In this document: positions 40,867 through 53,164 of the stretch, one piece after another
Layout of the letters: the number at the start of each line of letters is the position of its first letter
Position numbering within the stretch: the stretch's first letter is position 1
NCBI GenBank assembly: GCA_964035015.1
Contig: OZ036017.1
Coordinates: 5,277,496 to 5,341,495 of the forward strand
DNA from: Corallium rubrum
Lineage: Eukaryota > Cnidaria > Anthozoa > Scleralcyonacea > Coralliidae
Reading direction: 5' to 3'
Length of the DNA: 64,000 nucleotides
Position numbers and translations under genes: made by a program
Notes under the pieces: model-generated
What the model saw: only the letters and a program-made list of their open reading frames with translations
What the model was told of the DNA's origin: nothing
Databases searched by the model: none

Positions 40867-41560
40867 AGACCATGAGCAGTTGGCTGAGTTATCTGGATCA
40901 TGTTCGACACATATTGAGATCTTAAATGTGACAGACAAGCCTATAGGGATGATCGGCCATGTCCGGCTGATGATTCGAACATGTGTAAGGAAAGACAGAT
41001 CGCGAAGGGGGGAGGTGTATGTATTTTCTTATGGAGCCCGATAAATTATCGTAATCGAGCTGATCTTATAGGCCTACCAAGTGATCTTGAGGGCGTATGC
41101 CTTGAAATTATTAAGCCAAATAGTCGACCCTTTGTTGTAGCTTCTGTTTATAAACCCCCTGACTTCTTCAAATTTTTTGAGAGCTTTGAATATCTAATCA
41201 AGGCTGTAGATGATGAAAAAAAGAATTACATGTTCTTGGCGATTTAAATGGCGATATGCTAAAACATCCACCTGATCAACCAACTAATATCCATATACGA
41301 GTTGTACCAATTATCTCAATTAATTAAGGAAGCTACTCGTATAGCAAATACATCAAGCATGCTTCTTGACCACAACTTAACGACAGCACCAGAAAAAATA
41401 ACCTTGTCTGGAGTTCTCCATAAAAGGATTAGTGATCAATGGTTTCATTTTCGGTATTAGGAAAATATGTACGCACATAAAGCTGAGGCGAAAACTACTG
41501 AAGTTAGGAAGAAGATCTTTCGAATCAACACTGGGAACAAATTGTACCCAGTGCAATACG
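40867..41560 (+). pseudogene. Non-LTR retrotransposon endonuclease fragment, 3' of the RT
   Basis: KGGGVCIFLWSPINYRNR, LEGVCLEIIKPNSRPFVVASVYKPPD and YLIKAVDDE, then in other frames HPPDQPTN, LYQLSQLIKEATR and ISDQWF, are blocks of the apurinic-type endonuclease that normally precedes RT. Here it follows RT on the same strand, so two truncated copies or a rearrangement are involved. Several stops are present. Confidence 0.75.
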
Positions 41561-42167
41561 AAACCCATAAATATACTAGAAGTTTTTATCAAAAGTGAAG
41601 TGCTGCGAGTTTCTACCATTTGCTATTTAGCGGTAAAATACTTGTTATCGCCCGAAGCATTTTCAATTAAAGAGCTTAAGCATGCGACGTTTTCCTCAAC
41701 ATGGACGTCACGCGTATAAAATCGAGCCATTAAAGAGTGATGGCGTCAGCACTCTTGCTTGAAGTGAAGAACGGCAATCTATGCAGTTTTAGGTTGTTGA
41801 TTTGCAGCAATAAAGCTGTAATAATAGAAAAAAGACTCGTATAAATACACTGTCTGCCCCTCGAAATGTCGCTAAGCATTTTGTGGCCTTGATATATACT
41901 TTCAGCAACAAATAGAGTTGTGTTTGATATAATAGTATAGTAGTATAGTAGGAAAATACACTTCTCTTTAACAAATCAATATATTCCAGCGCCAAACAAT
42001 GCCAACTTGCCCACAATTTAATAATGCCTGCCGCTGGTCGGTAGACATTGCGTATACCGAAGATAATCGCCCACGAAATCCTAAGAATCGAGTTTATGAA
42101 CGCATATAAACTCGGCCCAGACCTCGTCAAGATGAGTGAGCTGCTCGCCTTACGGCTCGCAGCAAAT

Positions 42168-42603
42168 ACCAATAGACAACTTTCACGATCATGCGCAGTA
42201 GCAACAAATATTCAAATTTTCGTCGGAGATAAAAACAACTGTTTTAGCTGGAACGAGCATATTGAAAATAGTAGTGCAAAGTTTGAATCGAATTGCTTAA
42301 CAAATGGAAAAAGTTTCACAAGCGGAAAGTTGACCATTCCAACAGGGATTTATTAGTGATTTAATAGGGACTTTGGCTTGGCGGGTGGGAGTTTCACGCC
42401 AAGCCAAAATCCCTATTAAATCCCTAGTGGAGAGCAAAACTTCCGAAGAGCGTAGCTTTCGCACTATTTGTCCGATTTATTTTAAACTTTGCACTTTTAC
42501 TATTTTTAATATGATCTTTCCAGCTAAAACAGTTGTTTTTACCTCCGATGAAAATTTGAAGTAAAGTTGCTACTGCGCTTGAACCTGAAAGTCGTCTATT
42601 ACC
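42168..42603. repeat. 436-bp near-continuous palindrome (foldback element)
   Basis: Outer arms carry AATAGACNACTTTCA and AAAAACAACTGTTTTAGCTGG. Inner arms carry TTTAATAGGGA and TTTGGCTTGGCG, leaving a 13-base loop near 42390. It is non-coding. Confidence 0.8.
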
Positions 42604-42905
42604 CAAATATAATACGAACTTCTCAAATATTATATGAATTTACCGAATATCATACAAACTTCCAAAATACAATACGAACTTCCCAAATATAATACGAACT
42701 TTCCAAATATAATACGAACTTTCCAAATATAATACGAACTTTCCAAATATGATACGAACTTCCCAAATATAATACGAACTTTCCAAATATAATACGAACT
42801 TTCCAAATATAATACGAACTTCCCAAATATAATACGAACTTTCCAAATATAATACGAACTTCCCAAATATAATACGAACTTCCCAAATATAATACGAACT
42901 TTGAA
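42604..42905. repeat. 20-bp minisatellite
   Basis: About 15 copies of AAATATAATACGAACTTTCC and close variants. Frames through it are artefacts of the repeat. Confidence 0.93.
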
Positions 42906-42964
42906 TACAAATATATTTCGCGAATAATAAGTGAACTTTTTGGGTTTCGTTCGTAAAAGCACAG

Positions 42965-43079
42965 AAGCTTGGTCTTAAAATGTATATATTCTACACTCGA
43001 ATTTTCCTTCACCCAAAATCCTGACTGAGAACATGCTATGTAATCGAGTGAAACGCCCAATATTACTTATAATATACCC
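42965..43079 (+). repeat. SINE body fragment
   Basis: GGTCTTAAAATGTATATATTC through CCCAATATTACTTATAATATACCCC matches the SINE bodies in AIF1 intron 5. The head is missing. Confidence 0.75.
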
Positions 43080-43171
43080 CATTCATAGACGAGTCAAGTA
43101 ATTACGATTAGGCAGAAATCGTTCACGATTTTCACAAAATTTCTATCTGGATAAGATTTGCATCACTAGAT

Positions 43172-43372
43172 TTAAGCGGGAGTTTCGTCCCGTCGGCTGT
43201 TCCCTGTGACTGGTCTTTGACCAGTAGTAGATGGGAAGAGCCTTCTTATTGCCGTTTCAACATCATCACTGTTGCTAGCAGTACGATTAGTAGTGGTCTG
43301 GGAATCCAGTTGGTTTGCCTCTAGTTTAAGCCAGAAATTACTCGATAATGCTTGCAAGTTTCTCTCCGCCAT
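43172..43372 (-). pseudogene. Short unidentified ORF, possible exon
   Basis: From ATG at 43372 the minus strand encodes 66 residues starting MAERNLQALSSNFWLKLE and containing DDVETAIRRLFPST. Composition looks coding, but I do not recognise the family and see no further exon. It lies beside a hAT-like fragment and may belong to it. Confidence 0.25.
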
Positions 43373-43524
43373 TATCGACGAGCAGCCCGGGACCTGTTGC
43401 GAAAAATAGGTACGCAATGCGTACATGTGACTACCGCTGTTAAGCACAGAACATACCTGTAGAAAAATAAAAATTTCGTCTTGGCGAATATAAATATCAG
43501 TTTGGACCGTGGAGCACCGTAGGC

Positions 43525-43625
43525 GCGACAAGCTTCTAGGGGTATCTGGGGGCATGTCCCCGGAAAATTTTGAAATCTAGAGTCTCTGAAGTGGCATTTC
43601 TTGCGGTTTGGGGAAACATTTTATA
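43525..43625 (-). repeat. hAT-family fragment
   Basis: GGGGGCATGTCCCCGGAAAATTTTGAAATCTAGAGTCTC matches sequence inside the hAT MITE at 9760-10249 and the one at 63029-63621, showing one family. Confidence 0.6.
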
Positions 43626-44937
43626 GAATTCTGAAGATTATAAAACGTCATATAAAACACACAATTTACACAAAAGACAACAGATTTCAGTCGAACTGTT
43701 GAGCTGAATTTTTCAGTTTGGTCAAGAAAAATTTCGTCTTGGCTAAGCGCTTTTCTGCAGGTATGGCAAAAAGAGATATAGACTTAAGAAGGAATGCATG
43801 AAAATGTGTGAAAAGCACAGACGCACAAAAAAATTACAGTTATTTTAAATCGATTTTATACATGTATTGCTAATTTGAACATGGCACATACTATACATAC
43901 ATCTTTACTGGCTGTTTCCAAAAAATAGCATATATTAGCATTGTAAACATACCCCCAAGTTTTACGTGAAGTGAACTTGAAAACTTCAGATTTTTGTAGG
44001 AAGCCCAGATAGCTTACCCAATTTAACTTTTATCCAGTGAACAGCACTATCAGATACATAACTATTCAGTGGATAAAATTTTATATTAGGTTGCTCAAAG
44101 TATAATTAGTGCTGTTCTTTAGCTAGGACTTATCAACTATATAAGCTACCTCGGCTTCATACAACTCACCCCCAGATCATCAACATGTTCCAAAACAACA
44201 TTTTACCTGTCATAAATATGCTGTCAGTGGCATTCAAGTGTAATGTACATCACTAATATTTTGTGATTCTAGTATTTTAAATAAGATAGTACAACATTAC
44301 TTAGTATTGTAGTTACAACAGACATATTTCTTCATTTCAAGGCTTTCAACATATTCAAGGCTTTACGTTTCCTAACAGTTCACAATAGCTTTTGGCAACA
44401 ATTTATCAAAATGTACAATTGAGTGACACTTGGACCCCAGATCATAGAATATTTTAGTACTTTCACAAGAGTCAGACTTCTGATGTATCTACTATTCTGT
44501 GGTCAGTCCACTGTAGCAGCTCTGGTTTGTGCACACAAATCTTCGTTTATTAATTTCATTATACAAGATATTGAATAACACGTAAAACTAGTAAACAAAG
44601 CACCAAGCAAGGTTTTGTAATGTGTCTGCAACAGCCAACACATTTTGTCCGCATAAATTTCTTATGCACAAAATTTCTTATGTAGTGTAAATACCGGGCA
44701 CTTAAAAATACTTCTCAAATTCATTAATAATTTCATAAACCAAACACAGGAAAATCATAAGCGAGACACGTTTGATATGTGATCAAACACTTTTATCAGG
44801 ATAGATTAGACCAACTTTTACCTCAAACTTATCTTAAAATACTAATTCATTTGACAACTGATTCATTTCCCGATTTGTTTGATATTGAAACACTCGAAAG
44901 TTGCGTTTGATCTAATAAAAAACCTAGCTCAAAGTTG
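43626..44937. other. No gene seen
   Basis: AT-rich non-coding DNA. Imperfect inverted motifs around 44035-44125 (CAGCACTA / TAGTGCTG) are the only structure noticed. Confidence 0.35.
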
Positions 44938-44942
44938 GTTAA

Positions 44943-45677
44943 TGTGACGTTCCCCGATCTGTCGCTTGGGTCACTATAGCCCTTGGATCTAGGACCGCGC
45001 GGGGCCGCCATCTTGTAAACGTTGTCTGAACGTACACGCATCGTAGGAGAGGACATAGAGATCATATAAATACTAGAGGGGGCATCCTATCTTAGTTTCA
45101 GCCAACCACGGGTAAGCAAATGAACGCCGCCATCTTGGATTTTTTAGGAGGCAAACATTAGGCGCGTCGGTTGGCAAAGGACTGGGTCTAGTACATTTGC
45201 CAACCAATTGACTGAAATATCATAGGTAATGGCGGCCCCCATGTGGTTACCAAATTTTCCCGCCAATGCCCCCTCTAGTATTTATATGATCTCTATGGGA
45301 GAGGAGTTATTTCTGACTTTTAAGCTGTTTTATGTACCACTTGGAACATTTATCGTACTTTATTTGTTAGTTCAGTTCCTGTAGAGCTTACAGACGTAAG
45401 TTATCCTTACGGTTGACATTTAATATATTGAACTTCGAGTTAATACGGCTTACTTATATTTTGTGACTTCACTATGTCTATATGTTGTCTATATTTCATT
45501 TCTATTGCCGTATATCCGTCTTTTCTATGACTGTCTTTGTTATGTAGTTTTCACCGCATGACCTGGAGCTGTGTTTCACTAATAAATCATTTATATAAAC
45601 ATGACTGCAGTCTCGTGTGGTTGATCACGTGCGAACTCTAATCTTCGCTCTACAGAACAGAGTTTGGGAACACGACA
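44943..45677 (+). mobile_element. Solo LTR
   Basis: TGTGACGTTCCCCG at 44943 and GGGAACACGACA ending at 45677 form TG...CA ends, flanked by a 5-bp duplication GTTAA (44938-44942 and 45678-45682). AATAAATCATT near 45580 fits a polyadenylation signal. No internal retroviral genes are present. About 252 bp of the span is a nested MITE, giving an LTR of about 483 bp. Confidence 0.75.
45054..45297. mobile_element. MITE with 8-bp target duplication, nested in the solo LTR
   Basis: Inverted ends of about 31 bp, starting CATAGAGATCATATAAATAC, are flanked by GGAGAGGA at 45046-45053 and 45298-45305. An 8-bp duplication fits hAT- or P-type elements. The centre has GCCGCCATCTTGG, a YY1-like site. Confidence 0.85.
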
Positions 45678-45682
45678 GTTAA

Positions 45683-47510
45683 AACACATTTCAAATTAAT
45701 GAAACAATTCACGATCGGAAAACACCGAGGAAAGCACAAAGGAAGTCAGTACCATGTCCGTAGTTTTATACCTGATAAAACTTCTTGACGTCAGAAAGAA
45801 TACTAATGAACATACAATTTTATGTAAAGAATACTAATGAACATAACATCCAATAACAATCGTTTTTGAAGCCATTCAAAACACTCGCATCACGTGTTTT
45901 ATCAGATCTAAAAATATAAGATCTAAATCTGATAAAACACTCCTGCTCGTGTTTTAAATATGGAGCCATACACAAAATACGTGACGCTTTTTTGCCGATT
46001 TTTGAATCTTTGCCTGTTGAATCTTTAAATAGTCGTTTGAATCTTTAAATAGTCGTAACCTAGCAACGTGGGTTTCAAATTTCACACCAGGCGGAAGTCC
46101 CGCTTGATGACGGGAAAATCGTTCGATTTCGATAGGAAATCTTGCAATTTATCGCTAATCGAACTCGTAGTGAGAAGAATAGCTTTCCGTTTTTCTTTTT
46201 TTGGCAATAACTAGGCTTTCGCTTTAGAATTTAGGACAGAAACTGAGCATTGAAATTGATCTTGGTGTGAGCGTCTGAGCCTTTCTAAGCTTCTAAACCA
46301 ATCAGCAGCTCCATCCTGATTCAGGACGGACTTTACGTCATGAATTTTTACTCTCGAGTCGCAGGACGACATTTCAGCCTCTCCGTCACGTGACAGTGCA
46401 CCCTATTACTACCCACTCTTAATAGTATATGATATATACATGTACATGCAGTAACACTGATGAGTCACGCAGGCTACTGACCAGTGAGCACAACACACAA
46501 TTCAACCAAAATTAAATTTAAACTCAAAGCGATTTTATCAGTGGCGTGGTGGCAGGGGGCAGCAGGGGCGCCAAAACTTAACACAATTCAAATTCATATT
46601 TCGATTAGGAAAATCTACATGAAGTAGTCCTCATTGCCGCATCGCTGCTGTACTAAAAGTATTTGAGCTCGTCGCAAAGATGGAAGCTGCATTAATTGGG
46701 GGGGGGGGGGGGCGCCAAAGAAGAAGAGCTTTGAAGCAGGACACAGTTGAAGTCCCAACTTCCAACGAACTTTATAAGCTGAATATTAATAGTACTGCTA
46801 TAAGTACCGAAGTACGAGGTTGGCTTTGAGATCCGATCAAGTATTTATAGTTTTGTATATAGTATAAAGATAAACAACGTCACGGTTTTGAAACTATTTC
46901 TTACGGGAGTTACCTTGTATCCAGGGTGAATTTCAGAATTCTCTGCACCAAAGATTTTAAAACATTATTTGTGCGAAAAAAAACTAGAAAGCTTGCGCCA
47001 AAAAACGCTGCACCATAATTATCTGCTTGTCAATCTGTTAAATGCTCTGCACCAAAGATCTTGGTCAGATATCCACCCCCTCAAACTCAGTTTGGCGTTG
47101 TATAAACTGATCAATGACAGAAACCGCCCCAAAAATAAAGATTTGCAAAGTATTATTAACACTTTTCAAAAATCAAAACTGTAATCGAGAGCAACCAAAA
47201 TGCAAAGAGTTTAATTTATTCACAAGGTCACGAAAACAACTCGAGTACTTCCCGAATACCTGGCGATCAATGGCGATCCACCATTCAATTCCAGGACTAA
47301 AAAGTGAGGCAAAACATGACGGCAATGGGGAATTTTAGGATGTCAGTCTTAGTCTTTTTTCTTGCGGGCGAACCACATTCTCATCCCCAGAGCCTCTCCC
47401 GTGCTGGCGCGCGGAAAAGGCTCTGGGAGGAATCTATATATCATCGCGATCTGATTGGTTGTTCAAATTCAAAGGTCTATAATAATATATACAGCATATC
47501 CTCTCATTTC
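45683..47510. other. No gene seen; small hairpin at 45893-45955
   Basis: Contains GTGTTTTATCAGATC with its inverse, a short duplication of GTTTGAATCTTTAAATAGTC near 46030, and a G-run near 46700. Frames at 46969-47184 do not resemble a known protein. Confidence 0.35.
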
Positions 47511-47870
47511 GAAATGATGATTATTGTCATTTGTGAGATGTCGTTGAATTAACAATAATCATCATTTAAAAAAAAAAAATTCCCTACCAAACCCCCAACT
47601 CAACCCCCACCTCTAAACCTGACCCTAACCCTAACCACAACCCCCCTGACAACCCTAACCCCAACCCCCCGTTGGACCTAACCCTAACCACAACCCTCCG
47701 GAAAAGAGTCCCGCCTCTCAGACCCCGACCACAACACCCCTAATGGTTCTTTTGTTATATGCAATTTAGTTTAACATCCCGCATGTGGGACAGAATCTCA
47801 CTTGAGTATCATGATAATCATCATATTCGACTGTGTGAAGAAATGATGATTATCATGATACTCAAGTGAG
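47511..47870. repeat. Hairpin-flanked element with telomere-like CCCTAA tracts
   Basis: Left hairpin ATGATGATTATTG...CAATAATCATCAT (47515-47567), then degenerate CCCTAACC repeats (about 47580-47700), a palindromic TCCCGCATGTGGGA and a right hairpin with 29-bp arms (47800-47870). The middle part is related to 53030-53164 plus 54704-54790, which is the same repeat interrupted by a foldback. Confidence 0.6.
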
Positions 47871-49699
47871 AGGACATGTTGCGCAAAAAGGTCCTGCCCA
47901 GAATCGTTCTGGCCCTTCGAGTGTTCCTGGAATCTAGTACACCAACCGTAAAACAACACTGAGCGACAGTGGCGATCGAAAGAAGGGAGTTATATGGAAT
48001 ATATTCCAATTGGAGCTCGAAATGAAAATGTCAATGTATAACTTTCAACTTTTGGCGGTTGCAGAAGGAAAGCTATAGTAAGTATATAGTAAGTAATAAG
48101 AAAGCTCGGCTAGTGAAACTTCGTCGATCCGAGGTGAGCAGGCTTGTATTATTTTATGCAGATGGAATAGTAAATGTCGGGAAACACTTAGGACATCATA
48201 ACATCACAACTCTTCGTCAATAAACAACTAAACTGTAAAGTGAAAGTGTTTACGAATTTGCCAAGGCCTTCCCCAGCGGGTCCGTTCGGATCACCTCCGA
48301 AACGCGTTAACCGAGGAAGGGCTAGAAACTAGGCTTAGGAGAGACTACATTAGTCATTAGTAGATTTCGTTCGAGACTTTACATTCGTAAGTGATCGAAA
48401 GCACGAACAACTATTCAAGAGCTAAAACAACCGTGATGTTAATAAAACAGTTAATAATAGTTCATCAAATTGATTGAATGGATAGAATGGTTATAACGGG
48501 TGGAGGTCGATCGGGTTTTTCTTGCAAGGATTCGGACGAAAATGTCCTAATTTGGCTTTGGAAGGTTTGTAGTGGTTTGGTTGGCGGGGAAGGTGGAGAT
48601 GTTGAGAGAGAAGCTTCTAAGGATGTGCAAAACGAACGTTTTGGCAGTGGTGGTGGTGGCAGTGGTGGTGGTGGCAATGAAATCGGGAGTCGGGTATGGG
48701 GGACATAAGGTTCCGTAGCCCACATCCCCCGCCAGAGCAAACGTCGACGATTTATAAATTCGTTACGAGATTCAACATTACCAACCAGTGACGTCTTAAC
48801 GGTAATTGAAAAAAAACAAACCAGCAGAATATCAACCTCTGCGTCCTATATATTGTCTAAAACTCTTTTGCTCAATTTTGAATTTAATAACCGCATTAAC
48901 CGTAAGTTAAACTCAAGGTTATCTCCCCTCCCCTAGAATTCAAATCTACGATGCGCGAGAAAATGCGCGAAGCCAGAAATATATGTCTAACTTTGGCAGA
49001 CAACTCCCCCGAATTTTTCCTCAGTGCCAAACAATCAGCGAGCATGTAATTTTATTGGTTGTTGCAACAAGTATGGCCGGCCGAATAGCAGAATGATAAT
49101 AATCCCTTATTATTTTACTACATTCCTTTCTTCAACTAGTTCATCTGGCGGAGTGTCTCAGGTTCGAGGATATGATGAGAAGAGGGATTTAGACACAAAA
49201 ACATGCCACGATATGTAATCATATGATAGTGAGTACAATTAAGGATTTACACAATTTTGCAATTTGGCATAATTTTCAAAAATCACGAGTAGTGTAAATC
49301 CTAGATTGTACCAGCAAAATGATATGATTACTCGTTTATTATATAAATGCATGACAAAATTACGACACGTACGCTTCGTACTCACTCACGCCTTTAAAAA
49401 CATCTTGTTTCGTTACTTGACAAGAAACTTTCACTCTGGGTGTTCTCTGTACTCGTTTCAAAATATTTACATGGAATTTATAGTTCATAGTGTACCACAA
49501 GTAGTCGTTGGAAATGTGAAAACTTTCCATTGTAGAATTGGTCGCTATTTTGAATTTTATAGTTCCCAGCTAGGGCCTTCCCTATTTTTATTAATTGTAC
49601 TGTACACAGTACAATTAATAAAACAATTGTACTCCTCTCAACCAATCAGAACGTAGTAATTTTGTCATGCATATAATAAATACTAAAATCCATTGTTGG
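47871..49699. other. No gene recognised
   Basis: Includes a GGTGGTGGC triplet tract at 48645-48675, an inverted pair AATTAAGGATTTACAC / GTGTAAATCCTAGATT near 49236-49310 and a palindrome ATTAATTGTACTGTACACAGTACAATTAAT at 49591-49620. Confidence 0.35.
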
Positions 49700-49907
49700 C
49701 ATGTATAGTTTCCAACTGCATACGTCATCAAGCACTCTAACCGAGCGATTAATTTCTTCAAAAACGGATAAGCAACGGCAAACGTTGAAAGTTTAAAGCT
49801 CAAAGACCATGTGGTATAATGTTCCTTGAAATTTTTGGTGAATCGGCTCTGCCATGCTGATCTGTTCAAAAACGCTGAAAGGTATTTCGCTTCGTAGCCA
49901 CTTTCAA

Positions 49908-50359
49908 TCAATCCTCTCTTCCTTTAAAATACTTTCCACGGTTCCATACAGGCAAGTCGCGGCACAGCTTGGGCACAGCAAACCACTTACCACGAGAAGC
50001 CCTGTAATCGTAAACAGGCGGTAGATTACATGGGAACACTATCTTGGGCACTGCATAAGAACGCTTGCCCTCCCTGACGTAAGTACGCCAAAAAGACTTC
50101 ATTGTGTCTGGATAACTTTGATGAACGGCTAGCACTTTTCTGCACATCTCGTTCTTTCTTCTCTCGGTCTTTTCAAAGTCCTTTAAGCTCTGGAAAATTC
50201 TTTTGTTATCCCCGAACATTCGTAATCCAGAAATGTTCCTTAGCCAGATGGCCAAAGCCTGCGTTCCGGACGGATGGCAGAGGAGAGTAGTGTTTGCTCT
50301 ACTCAGGAATGACTGAATGATATCACTTGTGACAATGATGAATCCTTCGTCGATTGTTA
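49908..50359 (-). pseudogene. Unidentified protein-coding remnant or exon
   Basis: The minus strand is open for about 149 codons from a possible TTTAG acceptor at 50360 to TGA at 49910. The sequence looks protein-like: HPSGTQALAIWLRNISGLRM, KDFEKTERRKNEMCRKVL, SYPDTMKSFWRTYVREGK and FPCNLPPVYDYRASRGKWF. It is rich in Trp, Tyr and charged residues and has no repeats. Immediately downstream a different frame continues with SGYEAKYLSAFLNRSAWQS, which suggests a frameshift near 49915. I do not recognise the family. It could be an exon of a host gene running left or a fragment of a DNA transposon gene. Confidence 0.4.
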
Positions 50360-50683
50360 CTAAACCTTAAATGCATGTGAAAAAAGAAATTGATGTAAGG
50401 TTAGCGCGTATATATACCTTCAGAGGTGAATATTTTTTGAAGATTTTTTCTTTCACCATGTTAAAGTTTCGGGCTAAACTTTCATTAAGAAAACAGATAT
50501 TAGAGAAAAATGAGTAAATAGTGAGAAAAAATTACGATGTAATGTTTTTGACTGAAAGTAAAATTTAGGGAAAAATTTCCTTTCAAGTGTCGCTTACTCG
50601 AAATGTATTCTTTTTTTCTTATCAAATTTATTTGCACCATTTACTTAAAGGGAACTCCACCCCGGCAACATGTTTGCGTTATT

Positions 50684-52979
50684 ACTCGGGCTACCGCAGG
50701 TAGACGAGTCAAGGTTTCGCGATTCTTGTTTTTATTATTTTTATTTTTATTTTTTTGCGACGCGTTATCAGTCCTCCGCGCGGCTGCTGGCGATATTCAT
50801 GGCGGTTGTCTCTTGAACGAAGCTTTTCTTTCCATTTTATCGATGTTTTTGAATATTTCCACGACATTTCTTGGTACACTACACAGCAGTCGTCTCAAAC
50901 AAAGATGTCAGAGTAGTCGGACTGTCAGCGAATCAAGGTGTATTAAAAATAATTGGAAACTTTAAACTGAAGGAGTGAAGGACAATAGGACATCAGAGAA
51001 CAGTCATGTTTAATATGTGACCATATCTAAGTATTCTGATCTCAAAGACTCTTCAATCAATGCGACGTCACGGCGGACCTTTAGTATGGCTACTTCTATG
51101 ACCTTTGTCTGACTACGTGTTCTCCGAAAGAAACAAGGAATCAAGTTCTCGGCGATACTAGACATTGTAATGATTGTGATATGTTGAAGTAAAGGTGAGC
51201 TGTTTCGTTATTTCCATTGGTACAGTACGTAAGCTTATTTAGATAGCCGTTGTCTAAATTTAGTTTATAGAACAAAGTTTTTATACCATGTTTAAACGAT
51301 TTTGTTTGAGCAGTTTGAAATCGGTTACCCGTGTATAGTCACATAGACATGGATACATGTAGCCTCAAATAAAACAAGTCTCTTAAAAATTGACATTGTG
51401 ATTACTATACTGGTATGGCTTCATGGATTTGTTCATGTAATGAGTACTAATCACTCAAGATTTTGAGCCTTGGACCCTTAGGGTTGTCCACATTATGTCA
51501 ACATGGTTTTGAGCATAACAGTGAGGCAAACGTATAGTTCCACTCTTTGTGTTCTTGAAAAAACATTTGACAAAACTACATTAAAGATGGATTCCCACAC
51601 AAGACACCAGTCCAGGGGTCAAGGACCCAAGGCACAGCACTTTCTCGATACATAACATGCACAATGCAAACTGTAACCCATAACCATTTTGGTTGTGCAT
51701 ATAATGTATTGAGAAAGAGCCCCAGGCACCTCATTTTAAGATGATTCCTGGTTATAATGACTTCCAGACATACATGGCTTCCAGCATATGCAGTTCTAGA
51801 TGACTACTGGTACAAGTTTTAATGCTTCAGTGTCAGCTGCCTCCTGTGTTTACTGGCATCTACTAATTCATTTTACTTGTCTTTATGCTAATCATAATGG
51901 AGCATAATAGATAGTGATGCTATACAGTACTTGAGCAAGGTTTAAAACACATGTTCTCTTTAGTTCATCCACCTGATATTGATTGAAATTTCACTTTTAT
52001 ACCCCAGGCTAAATTACTGTAACTGTCACAAACCCGTACCCAGGGTCTTTATTACTTGCATGCCTTTTAAGTACCTAACATTTAGAATTAGTGCTGGGCA
52101 ATCCCTTTTTATCTGCCACCATCATCAACTTCAAATGGCTGATACATGAAAATCTTCGACCATGCATGGCTCTATTTTCTCTTATACATTACTTTTTTGG
52201 CTAACTTTTTTTTATAATCTGTAGATCCAGGCCCAGAGCCAGGTTTGGACAATCACTACCTGTCATAATCAGTGCTGGTAAAATCTGATGTTTCTAATAT
52301 ATTTCTGGAAGATAAATCTAAAAACTTGGAAGTTAAATTTACTGTCACAGCTGTCATCAGCATGTACACAGAATGTCGGTGGAGTCGCATTGTTATCATG
52401 CATGTACTGTTTATCAATACTATGGAACAATCATGCTGTCCTTTCGTTGAACATTGTCTACACTGATGGTCTGCAAACTATGGTCACAACCCAAAAGCAG
52501 GGCACAAAACATGTTCACAGGATTTTGTCAGAAGTTGAACGACTTATAGTTTTTCAGCATTTGCCGACAAACATTAGTCAAGTTAACCCAGTTGTCTGTT
52601 ACACAATGTTAGTAGACATGAAATCCCCAAATGCAGAAGTATTTTTTATTCGCTACTTTCACAAGTTCATGTAATTATAGTGAATGGTTACATGAAATCA
52701 ATCATGGCATAATGCTTGAAATTGTGCAGTGGGTCATCAGCCTAAAAGTTTGTGGACTGTTGGTCTACACATACAAATAGCTCAGCAAAAACAATTTCAA
52801 CAACTTTCTAATCACTAATTAATGCTGTAATTATTAGTCAATGCTGATGAGTACATCAATAACTTTCTTTTTGAAATCATTGTTTAAAATGTTCTTCATC
52901 CCGACCTGTAACATACTCTCTTCTAAACCTTACTGCTACTGACCTTAATCACTTATATCTACTGTATTTGTTTACATGA
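50684..52979. other. Non-coding stretch, nothing recognised
   Basis: No gene or clear repeat was found. It may be part of whatever split the left end of the Kolobok-like element. Confidence 0.3.
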
Positions 52980-53164
52980 TTATCCTGAATTGTGAAGTGG
53001 TCTAGAATTAATTCCAGATAATCCTGAATATTAAAGAAAATGAAACCCAACCCTGATCCCCACCTCTAACCATGACCCTAAACCTAACGACAACCCGGTC
53101 CCCCGGTAATCCTAAATCTAACCACAACCCCCCAGGGAGAAAGTTCCACCTCGCAGACCCTGAC
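52980..53164. repeat. Left half of the hairpin/CCCTAA-type repeat
   Basis: CCCAACCCTGATCCCCACC and CCATGACCCTAAACCTAACG are related to 47580-47740. It is interrupted at CCCTGAC by the foldback element that follows and continues at 54704. Confidence 0.6.

Noticed and set aside
41671-41695. AGAGCTTAAGCATGCGACG resembling the Harbinger terminus
   Set aside because: Only about 15 bases match and no opposite end or duplication was found nearby.
42630-43060. Reverse-strand ORFs with repeating YIWKVRIIFGKF
   Set aside because: Product of the 20-bp minisatellite; the three frames all show the same repeat.
43441-43555. Upstream extension of the minus-strand ORF at 43172 (MPPDTPRSLSRL)
   Set aside because: This part overlaps the hAT-like repeat and is not coding-like; only the segment from ATG 43372 looks plausible.
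46969-47184. 71-residue ORF with KLSLALYKLINDRNRPK
   Set aside because: No family recognised, and repeated CTCTGCACCAAAGAT motifs suggest non-coding duplication.
48478-48708. ORF containing GSGGGGSGGGG, like an engineered linker
   Set aside because: It arises from a GGTGGTGGC triplet tract, and no vector or construct sequence surrounds it.
52288-52674. 128-residue ORF in the stretch left of the foldback
   Set aside because: No recognisable motif, biased composition and no splice or repeat context; likely chance.
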